The translations under genes were made by a program, and so were the position numbers. Positions 1-12,000 of a stretch of DNA of 64,000 bases are shown piece by piece. The stretch covers positions 3,906,001 through 3,970,000 of the forward strand of contig JAPFFF010000003.1 in assembly GCA_039105265.1 (NCBI GenBank). Reading direction: 5' to 3'. The DNA is from Tritrichomonas musculus. Taxonomy: Eukaryota; Parabasalia; Tritrichomonadida; Tritrichomonadidae. Below the pieces are notes generated by a model. It was not told the DNA's origin. It did not search any database and worked only from the letters and a program-made list of their open reading frames with translations. Position 1 is the stretch's first letter. Each line of letters starts with the position of its first letter.

Positions 1-1
1 T

Positions 2-3000
2 CAAAACAAGCCTGATTTTTCAAATTTAACCAATTGTGTTCAATGGGGTCAGATTCATGGCAGAGCTGTTAATACATTATTAACTGCTCTTGAAGGTTTC
101 ATGATGCCTCTTTTCGTTAAATCCGATTATTTGCATGACTCAATTCGTTCAGATTTAATGCCAGGAATGAATAAATTTTTAGGTTTTATTACCGAAACAG
201 CAAACTCATTTTATGGACAAACTGTTTTATATGTACCACAAGAAGATTTAAGCGATGTTCAAGCATGCTCTCAAAATAGAGCTCTTGTTCAACGTCTTGA
301 ATCTATTGTTATTCAATGGACTTCTCAATTAAAGACTCAAATTCCATGTAAATTTGATTCAATTGGTCCTCTTGCTGAAATTGAATATTGGAACTTCCGC
401 AACAAAACAGCACAATCGCTTAAACAACAAATCGAAAGCAAAGCTGTTCGACAAGTTGTATTAGTTCTCGAAGCTGTCAAATCTCGCTACTTGGCTGACT
501 TCAAAACTCATTATGATAAAATGAAAGAAGAATGCACGATGGCTCAATCAATTATTCGCCATCTTCAAGTTTTAATTGAACCATGCAACCAACTTAGCAA
601 TGGTGAAGTTTCAGAATGTAATGATTTACTTCGAAAAATCCTTTTTGCAATTCGTTTTATTTGGGAGAGATGCCCATATTATCAAGACGAGAACCATCTT
701 TCAGCACTCTTGAAGAAAGTTAGTGATCTCGTGATGCATTTTATTACCTCAAAAATTAATTTGAAGAATGTTTTTTCACTTGAAGGCGACGTTAGCAATG
801 GTCTTGAAATATTGACAATTGCTGTTACCGTTGGATCTAGTTGGAATAAAACATACGAAGTTGCAATGCGTGCTGTCCAAGCCAAAAATCCAGAAGCTTG
901 GAAATTTGATCATACAGAACTTTTTGCCAACTTTGATGCTTTTATTTCTCGATGTGGTGATTTGAAAGAAATTTGCCAAAATACAATTCAATTTACAAGG
1001 AAACGAGGAACTGATATTGTACCAATTCCAATTTTCCCAGGATCTCTTGGATCGTCAATATCAGGCTCTCTTCAAGAAATTCAAGATTCATATGTTGAAG
1101 TTCTTCAAAAATTAGAATCTGTTGATTGCGATGTTTTTGATGTTTCAGACAACAGATGGCACAACAAATTTAATGAATATTGTGAGTCCTGCGCAAATCT
1201 AGAATCACTCCTTCTAAACGCAATACAAACCCAATTCGAAGCTGCTCGAACTCCATCACTTGCTTTACAACTTCTTGAAATTTTTGAATCTCTCGCAGTT
1301 CGTGATGGCGTTAAACACCTTGTATCAAACAAATGTGGTGAGTTATGGAAACTTTTTGAACAGGAAGTTATTGCTGTTCGTAGAGAGTTTGAAAATCTTA
1401 AAACAAATCCACCTCTTCCACCTCATCAACCAATTCATGCAGGAACATTAATTTGGGCCAAATCTCTCTTATATAGAATTCAAGAACCATTTGAACAAAT
1501 TGAAGCCGCAAATTCATGGCTTCCAGCTTATGCTTACAAGAACGAAATTATCAAATCATCTCGAGGAATTATTCAATCAATTCAAGACTTTATTAAAGGA
1601 ACCTTCAATGATTTCCATAGGAACTTACTTGATAAAATTAGAACTTTATTGAACAAACCAATTTTAATGAAAGCAACAAGCACTTCTTTACGATGCAACA
1701 TGGATCCTTCTCTTGTTGTTGCAACAGAAGAAGCTACCAATTTCCAGCGTCTTGATTACGAAATCTCAAAAGTTGCAATTGAATTGACAGGATTAAGAGA
1801 AAGAAACAGACAACTTTCAGAAGCAGTTTTACTTGTTGTTCGTGATTACAACGCAATGTATGATTGCTTAAAACCAGAAGAACTTCAATTATTCCATGAT
1901 CACTTCGTTAATGTTGAACAAAGAATCAAAGATGCATTAACACCAAAAGACGTTTGGTCCAATCCATCCGTTGTTAATACATTTGTCAATAATAATGTTA
2001 AAGAACTTCATCATCTTCACCTTATTATTGTCGGATTTAAGCAAACTGCAACTGATATTCAAGATGTTTGCAAGAGGATTGGCAGAGTTAATATCCTTTT
2101 AGTTCAACCAGGAAAAAGAACTTATACTGTCAGCGATTTCAATGATATCGAAACAAAACAACGCGAAACAGCATTAGATCAAATTAATCAAAGTTATGAG
2201 TTCTCTCGAAATGCACTTGCAAATATGTTTAAACGTTTCACTGTTAATTCAAATGAAGTTAAAGAACATTGGCTCAACTTTTTAATTGATGTTGATAACC
2301 AACTTATGATTTCATTCAGACAAGCTGCCAACAAAGCATTAACTGATATGAAGAAATGCATTACAGATGATACATCACCACTTTTCGTTGCTCAAACAGA
2401 CTTAATTAATGGTGAATGCGCAATTACACCATCATTTAAAGAAATGCAAGATACTTTGATTTCCCTTTCAAATGAAGCCATCGAAATTTCTAAAAACTTC
2501 CAACCATTATATTGGAATTTGAAAGACAGCATTGTTGTTAAGAAAGAAGAAGACGATTATCTCCTTGACAACGAAGAACATGTACCATATGTTTTCGAAG
2601 CTGAAAAACGCCATTTCACAACATTTATCGAAATGGTTAAACAAGATAGAGAAATTCAAACTTTGTATGAAGAAATTCAAAAATCAATTCAACTTCTTGA
2701 ACAACCACTTGAAGATCATCTTAAGAGCTGGGCCAAATATTATGATATTTGGGGAACTGACAAACCTAGTGCTCTTAAAAAGATAGGAGAAGAGGCCAAA
2801 GTTCTTGCTGATTACGAATCAAAGATTTCATTTTATAAGTCACAAAGTAACGAAATTCAAAATACTGAATCACAACATACAATTCAATTTGTTAGGCTTG
2901 ATTCATCACCTCTTCAAAACGCATTACTTACTCATTGCAGCGATTGGCAATCAAGACTTGTCAAACTTCTTAATGAAGTATCTCATGAACAACTTCTTCA

Positions 3001-6000
3001 TTTCTATCAAATGTTCAAAGAAGATTCACAAAAATTACAGCAAGTTCCAACATCAATTCCAGAACTTGCAGCTCTTCTTAAATTTATGGCTGAAATCAAA
3101 GAAAGTATTCCAAAAACAGAAGAACTGTTTATTCCATTACGTGAAAACTTCGATGCATTACAAAAGTACGAATTTCCAATTGATCCCAAAGATATGGAGC
3201 TTCTTAATTCTCTTGCTGAGAGATGGAAAGATTTCAAAGATGCAACTGTTCTTGCAGAGAAACAACTTGAAGGCCATAGAGATACCTTTAGAAAAGAACA
3301 TCTTGCTGAAGTTGAAGAAATCAGAAACTTACAAAGCGAAATGTATAACCAATTCATGTTAGATGAAGGTTGGAAAGCTTCTCTTGGTGTAGAAGAAGCC
3401 AGGAAAATCATTGAAAAATATAAAGAACAAGTTAAAACACTCAGAGAACGTGAAGCAAACTTAAGACCAGGTTGTGAACTCTTTAAACTTGATCCACCTG
3501 TTTACAAAGAAATTTCAAGTGTTGAAACAGATTTAGGCCTTCTTGATTCAATTTGGAAACTTGAAGAAGAATGGGAAATGATGTGGTCAAATTGGAGAAC
3601 AGATCCTTTCAAAAAGCTTGAAGTAGCTTCTATGGGTTCAACTGCAGCTGCAATGGCATCATCAGTCATCGCTCTTGGTATTAAAAACTGGGAAGTTGCA
3701 GATGTCCTTGCAAAGAAGATTCAAACATTTAGAAAGACAATGCCACTTATTCAAAACTTGAAAGAACCAGCTATTAAAGAAAGACACTGGACAACACTTA
3801 AATCAACTCTTGGAACAGAAAACTTTGATCCTTATTCAGATAGTTTCACATTGAAGACCATTTTCGATATGAAATTCAATGAATATGCAGATGATATCGC
3901 AACAATCGCAATGATTGCAAAGAAAGAATTCGAAGTTGAACAAGGTTTAGATGAAATTAATGGTCGTTGGGCTGATCTTCACTTTGAAATTACACAACAT
4001 AAATCAACAAACTCAAACAGTAACCAAGTTAACTATAAAGCAGTTAATACTGATGTTATTTTCGAAACTATCGAACAAGATCAAACTGTATTATCTGGTA
4101 TGAAAGCTACTTTATCTTCAATGAAAGCTACAAAGTACTTCATTGCATTCGACCAACAACCAATTACCAAACTTGAACAAAATCTTACAAAAGTTCTTGA
4201 ACTTCTTGATTTCTTATTAACTGTCCAACGTCAATGGATTTATCTTGAATCCATCTTCAATGGCTCAGAAACCATCAGAAAACAAATTCCAAATGAAGCT
4301 TCTGAATTCAACAAAGTTAATACTAAATGGCGTGAAGTTATGGAATACTTGCGAAGAGACACGACAACAGCTATGAAAGGAGCTCAAGAAACAGATATTC
4401 TCAAAAAGTTACACGAAATGAATGAAAAACTTGAAGAAATCCAAAAAGTTCTCGAAAAGTATCTCGAAAAGAAGAGAATGGCATTTCCACGTTTCTATTT
4501 CTTATCCAACGATGATCTTCTTGAAATTATCGGTAAGCAAAAGGATCCAAAATGCGTTTTACCACACTTAAAGAAGATGTTCCATGCAATTGACAAGCTT
4601 CGTTTCGAAACTGTCCAAAATGCAGATGGAAAGAATCAAACAGTTGCTACAATGATGACATCTCCAGAAGGAGAAGAAGTTAAACTTGAAACACAAGTAC
4701 CAATTAAAGATGATGTTGAAAGATGGCTTGACTCAATTGAGAAAGAAATGCGTCATACTGTTAATAATCAATTAAACAGATGCAGAATTGAAGTTATGAA
4801 AGCAAACTTGCAACAAAAAATGGCAATTTTGAATGGAGACCAATTCCCAGGTCAATGCTTTATTACAGCTTCTCAAATTAAATGGACAGCAGATTGTGAA
4901 AAGGCTCTTGATTTATCACAAAAATCAACAGCAAGAATTACAGCTCAATCCCATCCATTAACACAATTAATTGCAAATCAAATTCTTTACATCGGTGAAC
5001 TTACAACACTCGTTCGTGGTGAAATGCCATCACTTCTTCGTAAGAAAGTTAAAGCCCTTTTGATTATCGAAGATCACGCAAGAGATGTTATTCAATCAAT
5101 GATTCAATATGGCGTCCAAAATAACGGTCAAGTATCTAAAGATGATTTCGTTTGGTTAATGCAACTTCGTTTTTATTGGCCAAAGGAACACGATTATTGC
5201 ACCATTCAACAAACATTTGCACAATTTTGCTACGATAATGAATATATGGGTAACAACCCACGTCTCGTTATTACTCCACTTACAGATCGTTGCTATCTTA
5301 CATTAACATCAGCTCTTCACTTTAAGTGCGGTGGTAATCCACAAGGTCCAGCTGGTACAGGTAAGACTGAAACCGTTAAAGATCTTGCTAAGGCATTTGC
5401 TAAATTCTGTATCGTTTTTAACTGCTCAGAAGGTCTCGATTTCAAATCAATGGGTAATATATTCTCAGGTCTTGCTCAAACAGGAGCTTGGTCTTGCTTC
5501 GATGAATTCAACCGTATTGAAGTCGAAGTTCTTTCCGTCGTTGCACAAGATGTTTCACGTTTGTTAGATGCAATTTCAACAGGTTCAGATAAAGTTATTC
5601 TTGAACATAATGAAATGAACCTTAATCCAACATGTGCTATTTTCGTTACAATGAACCCAGGTTATGCAGGACGTTCAGAACTTCCAGATAACTTGAAGAC
5701 TCTTCTTCGTCCAGTATCTATGATGGTTCCAGATTGCGCTTCTATCGTTAAGATCGAATTAATGTCTGAAGGTATCAGTGCAGGTGAATCATTATCAAGA
5801 AAGATCGTTACACTCTATGATCTTGCAAAAAGACAATTGTCAAAACAAGATCACTACGATTTCGGTCTTCGTTCAATCAAATCCGTTCTTGTTCAAGCAG
5901 GTAAAATCAAACGTCAATCACCAGAACAATCTGATGAATTAATTTTGCTTCGTGCCATGACAGATATGAACATTGCCAAATTCGTTGCCGAAGATAAACC

Positions 6001-9000
6001 TCTTTTCTTGTCAATCATGCACGATTTGTTCCCAGGAGTTGAACTTGAACAACCAGCTCAAAACGACTTAGAAAAGGCAATTAATGATATCATTACCGAA
6101 GAAGGTTTACAACCAGAAGCTTCATTAATTGAGAAAATTATCATGCTTAATGATACAATGCAAACAAGACACGGAAACATGCTTGTCGGTCGAACAGGTT
6201 CAGGAAAGACCACAAACTGGCGAACTTTGGCCAAAGCAGTTCCACGAGTTGGAAAGAATGTTTTAACATATTTAATTAACCCAAAGGCATTATCATTGAA
6301 CGAACTTTATGGTGCATATGATTTGAATACTCGACAGTGGAGTGAAGGTATTCTTTCATCGGTTATTCGTGAAGTTTCCATCATGGAAAGTGAAGATCTT
6401 CGTTGGGTTTGCTTCGATGGCCCTGTTGATACAATGTGGATTGAATCAATGAACTCTGTTCTTGATGATAACAAAGTTTTAACTTTAATTAACTCATCTC
6501 GTATTGCACTTCCACCTGAAGTTGGTCTTCTTTTCGAAGTCGAAGATCTTGCTGTTGCCTCACCAGCTACAGTTTCACGTTGTGGTATGATTTATATGGA
6601 CGTTTCATCACTTGGCTATAAACCATACCTTGAATCATGGATTCAACGAACATTGACTGTTGAAAGACACAGAAATAAGATCAATTCTCTTCTTCACAAA
6701 TATCTTGACGCTTTCATTGACTTTAAGCATCAACAACTTCATGATTTACTTCCAGCCACAGATTTGAATGTTGTTCAATCCTTCTGCCACTTATATGAGA
6801 CACTTGCAACACCAGAAAATTGCGTCGATCCAGCTGATGAAATCCACTTTGATCCAATGGTTGAAGCTTGGTTCTGGTTCTGTCTTGTTTGGTCAATTGG
6901 TGCAACTCTTGATGAAGATTCAAGAAAAGAAGCTGATCTTTGGGCAAGAGAACTTGATTCACCATTCCCAACAAAAGATACCATTTTCGATTACTACGTT
7001 GATACGACTAAACATTCAATGGTTGCTTGGGAAGATAAACTTCCAACTACTTGGAAGAGACCAGCGGATCTTCCATTCAACAAGATTCTCGTTCCAACAG
7101 TCGATACACTTAGAAACTCATTCATTTTACAAACAGCCATTCAAGGACATAAGAATATTTTGTTCGTTGGTAATTCCGGTACAGGTAAGACAGCATTCAT
7201 TGATAACGTTTTCTTGAACCTTGATAATGAACATTCATCATTATCAATCAGTCTTTCATCCAGAACTTCTTCAAATAAGATTCAACAAATCATTGAAAAT
7301 GCATTCGAAATTCGTACTAAAGGTACATTTTACCCAATCGGTGGTAAGAAACTTGTTGTATGTATTGATGATTTCAATATGCCTCAAAGAGATACTTTCG
7401 GTTCTCAGCCTCCTCTTGAACTCCTTCGTCAGTGGATGGAAAATGAATCTTGGTATGATCGTGAAAAGTGCACCTTGAAATATTTGAAGGAAATGATGAT
7501 CGTTGGTGCAATGTGTCCACCTGGAGGTGGTCGTCAACCAATTTCTAAGCGACTTCAATCCAAATTCATTCTATTTGCAGTTTCACAGCCATCTGATTCA
7601 CAATTGAAGAGAATTTATAACCTTCTTCTTGGCGATCATGTTGCCAAATTCACAGATGAAGTTCAAACACTTGTTGAACCATTAACAAATGCAACACTTG
7701 ATCTTTTCCAGGCTGTTCAAAAGCAATTCTTACCAACACCAAAGAAATCACATTACATCTTTAATCTTAGAGATATGAATCGTGTTTATCAAGGTCTTCT
7801 TGATTCAAACACCAAATATTTCGATGATAGAAATGCAATGATCAAACTTTGGTGCCACGAATGTTACAGAGTTTTCGCAGATCGTTTAGTTGATAATGAA
7901 GATCGAAGTTTATTCGACAAACTTATTCAAAACCAATTAAATACACAATTATCAACCACTTTCTCTGCGCTCTTCAAAGAAGCAGGAGAACCAACTCCAC
8001 ATGGTGCCTTTGTTCAAGAAGGTTTAACAATGCCATATAAAGAATATCCAGAATTTGCTGAATTAAAGAAGTTCTTATTAGAACAACTTGCAGATTATAA
8101 CGAAACAGGTAATCGCGTTCCAATGAATCTTGTTCTTTTCAAAGAAGCCATTCATCACACTTGCCGTATTATGCGTATCATTGGACGACCATTTGGACAT
8201 GCCTTACTTATTGGTCTTGGAGGTAGTGGTAGACAATCATTAACAAGATTAGCAACACATATCTTAGGATATGAATTCTTCCAAATCCAAATGAAGAAGA
8301 ACTACAAAGATCGTGAATTTAGAGATGATATGAAGAAATTAATTGATATGACAGCACTTGAACAAAAGAAGACTGTTTTCTTCTTCCAAGATACACAAAT
8401 CATCTCTGAATCATTCCTTGAAGATGTAAACTCACTTCTTTCAAGTGGTCAAATTCCAAACTTGTATGAAGATGATGAAATTCAACAAAGAAGAGAATCA
8501 ATGAGAGCAGAAGCCAAGAAGAGAGGCATCATTGAGACTCCACAATCATTATTTGAATTATTCATTCAAATCTCAAGAGAAAACTTACACGTTGTTCTTG
8601 CAATGTCACCAGCAGGTGATGGTCTTAGGAATCGTGTTAGAATGTTCCCACCATTAGTTAACAACACAACAATTAACTGGTTTAATGAATGGCCAGATGA
8701 TGCCCTTCTTGCCGTTGCTGACAATTTGATGGTTGATGTTGATTTCGATGAATATGAAGAATCACAACGTGAAGAAATGAAGAAGAAATTCATCAAAGAT
8801 TTCGTCGATTTCCATAAAATTGCAGACAAAGATTGTCAAAAGATGATGACACAATTAAAACGTCCTTTCCAATTAACACCAACAACTTTCCTCGAATTTG
8901 TTGCTAACTATTGTTCATTATTAACAAAGAAGAGGAAAGAACTGAAGAGCAAATCTGAAATTTATCGTAACGGTTTGAATACACTCAGCTCAACAAGACA

Positions 9001-12000
9001 AGATGTCGAAGCAATGTCTCTTGATCTTGAAAAGAAGAAACAAGAAGTGGCTGCTTCTCAAGCTGAATGCGAAGCTATGACTGAACAAATGTTCCACGAT
9101 CAGCATCAGATGAACGAACAAGAAAAACTTGTCAAACTTGAAACTGAACAACTTGGCAAAGATGAAATTAGAATTAAAGAGAAACAACAAAAGGCTGAAG
9201 TCGCTTATTCTTCGGCCAAACCAGTTCTTGATGATGCAGATCAAGCACTTGAAAAAATTAAGACAAATATTAACCAAATTCACGAAATTGCAGATTATGC
9301 ACAATTCCACGGCGCTATTGCAGCTATCGCAGAAGCATTGATGACATTATTAAACAAGCCAACAGGTCAAGCAGCAGCTAAAGCAGAAATGAAGAAACCA
9401 TCATTTTGTGCTCAATTACAAACATTTAACAAAGAGGAAATTTCTAAAGCTACTCTTAAGAAGATGGCCAAATATATGAAGATGCCAGATTTGAAACCTG
9501 AATTTGCTGCTAACTCATCAAAGGCAGGAGCTATGCTTGCAGAATGGATCAATGCTATTTATAAATTTGCGCTCATTTATCAAGAAGTTCACCCACTTCA
9601 AGAAGAAGTCGAAAGAATTCAAGCTGAATATGATGAAAAGATGAGAGAAATGCAAATTAAGCAAGATCGTCTTAAACAACTTAGATTAGAATTAGAAACT
9701 CTTAAGAAACGTCGTGAAGAAGTTAATGCTAAAAGAGAAGCACTTCAAACTCAAGCCCAAGAAACAGAAGTACGTTTGGATCGTGCTAACCATCTTATTA
9801 ATGGTCTTTCAGGAGAAAGAACTCGATGGGAAGAAGCAATTAGTGAATTCGATCAATTAGAATTATGGCTTCCAGGAGATTGTTTCTTAGCAGTTGCTTT
9901 CTTATGCTACTGTGGTCCATTCCCATCTGAATATCGTCAATCAATTGTTGGTAAATGGAAGAAGATCTTCAGAACACAAAAAATGTTGTTCAATCCAAAC
10001 TTCTCACCAACATTGTTCCTTGAAGAAGCTGTCAATGTTCAAGATTGGCACATTCATGGCCTTGCTAATGATGAATACAGTGAAGAAAACGCAACACTTG
10101 TTCTTTTCGGTGAACGTTGGCCACTTTGTATCGATCCACAGAACCAGGCCAACAAATGGATCAAGAAGATGTACAAGGACAAATTAATTGTCATGACAAC
10201 CAAGAAAGAAAATTATATTAATATTCTTGAAAATGCACTTCAAACTGGTCAGCAATGTCTTATTCAAGATATTGGCGAAGATATCGATCCTTCATTAATG
10301 CCAATTTTGAACAGAGAATTCGTTAAGCAAGGTACAGCTAAATTATTCAAGTTAGGTCCAGATCGTCTTGTCGGTCTTCATCCTGATTTCCGTCTTTTCA
10401 TTACAACCAAGATGACAAATCCAACTTGGGCACCCGAAGTTACCAGCAGAACAACCGTTGTCAACTTCTCTGTTAAAGAACAAGGTCTTGAAGAACAAAT
10501 GCTTGGTATTGTCGTCGGTAAAGAAAGACCAGATCTTGAAAGTGAAAAGATTAGGCTTGTTACACAAATGGCCCAAGATAAGCAAACATTGCATGAAACA
10601 GAATTAAAGATTCTTAACCTTTTGGCATCAAAGAAGAGTAGTGAATTACTTAACGATGATGCACTTGTTGGTACACTTGAAGATTCCAAACACTTATCAG
10701 CAAATATCAGTGAAAAACTGAAAAGTGCCGCAGAAACCGAAAAGAAGATCGATGCTGCTCGTGAAGGTTACCGAACTGTTGCTAATAGAGCTTCATCATT
10801 ATTCTTTGTCTTAAGTGATCTTGCATATGTTGATCCAATGTATCAATTCTCACTTGATGCCTACACAACCTTATTTGTTCACTCACTTCAAAGAGCTCAA
10901 CATTCAGATGATCTTCAAGAACGAAATGAAAACATTAAATCAGTTCATACACTTGCAGTTTATACAAATACATGTCGTGGTTTATTTGAAGAACATAAGT
11001 TATTGTTCTCATTCTGTTTGGCTGTTAAAATCCAAAAAGCAGGAGATCAAAGATCACCAGGAAGAGTCAATCCAGACGAATATTTATACCTTCTTAGAGG
11101 ACCAGTAGGTATGAACCTTGAAGCAGTTGAAGGAGGAACTAAGCCAGAATGGTTAGGAGATCGTGAATGGGAAATGATTATTGGATTAGGCACACTTCCT
11201 GCTTTCGAAGGTATAGCATCATCATTTGAACAATACAATGATGATTGGCATGAATGGTACATGGAACAAGAACCTGAATCACAACCTTTCCCTGGCGAAT
11301 GGACAAGAAAATGTTCCTTGATGCAATCAATGGTTATCGTCAGATGCCTTCGACCTGATCGTGTCATGTCTTGTGTTCGTTCTTATGTAATTCAAACATT
11401 AGGACAAGAATTCGTTATTCCACCACCTCTCGATTTAGGACTTGCTTTAAGCGATTCCGATGCATACACACCATTACTCTTTGTGTTAAGTCCAGGTGTT
11501 GATCCATTAATTCAATTGAAACAATTTGCAATACAATGCAATAAACAAGACGATTTCCACGATCTCGCTTTAGGTCAAGGTCAAGCAGATGCTGCACGTG
11601 AATTGATCATGGATGGTTCCCAGAAAGGATGGTGGGTTTATCTTGGTAACTGCCATCTTATGTTATCATGGATGGACACATTTGAAGGAATTATGGAAGA
11701 AATCAGCTTATCTAAGATTAATGACAATTTCAGACTTTGGCTTTCTTCCGATCCAAATCCAAAATTCCCCATCTCTGTTCTTCAGAAATCCGTTAAAATG
11801 ACCACAGAATCACCAAGTGGACTTAGAGCAAACATGACAGCATTACTCGCTTCAATTAATGCCGAACAATTCGACAAAACTACAAATAACTATAAGATTT
11901 TGGTCTTCTCTCTTTGCTTCTTGCATTCTGTCATCATTGAACGTAGGAAATTCTTAACTCTTGGTTGGAACATTCCATATCCATTCAACAGATCCGACTT

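Noticed and set aside
101-103. ATG at 101 as the dynein start
   Set aside because: The frame is open and dynein-like from base 2 of the window, so the gene begins upstream.
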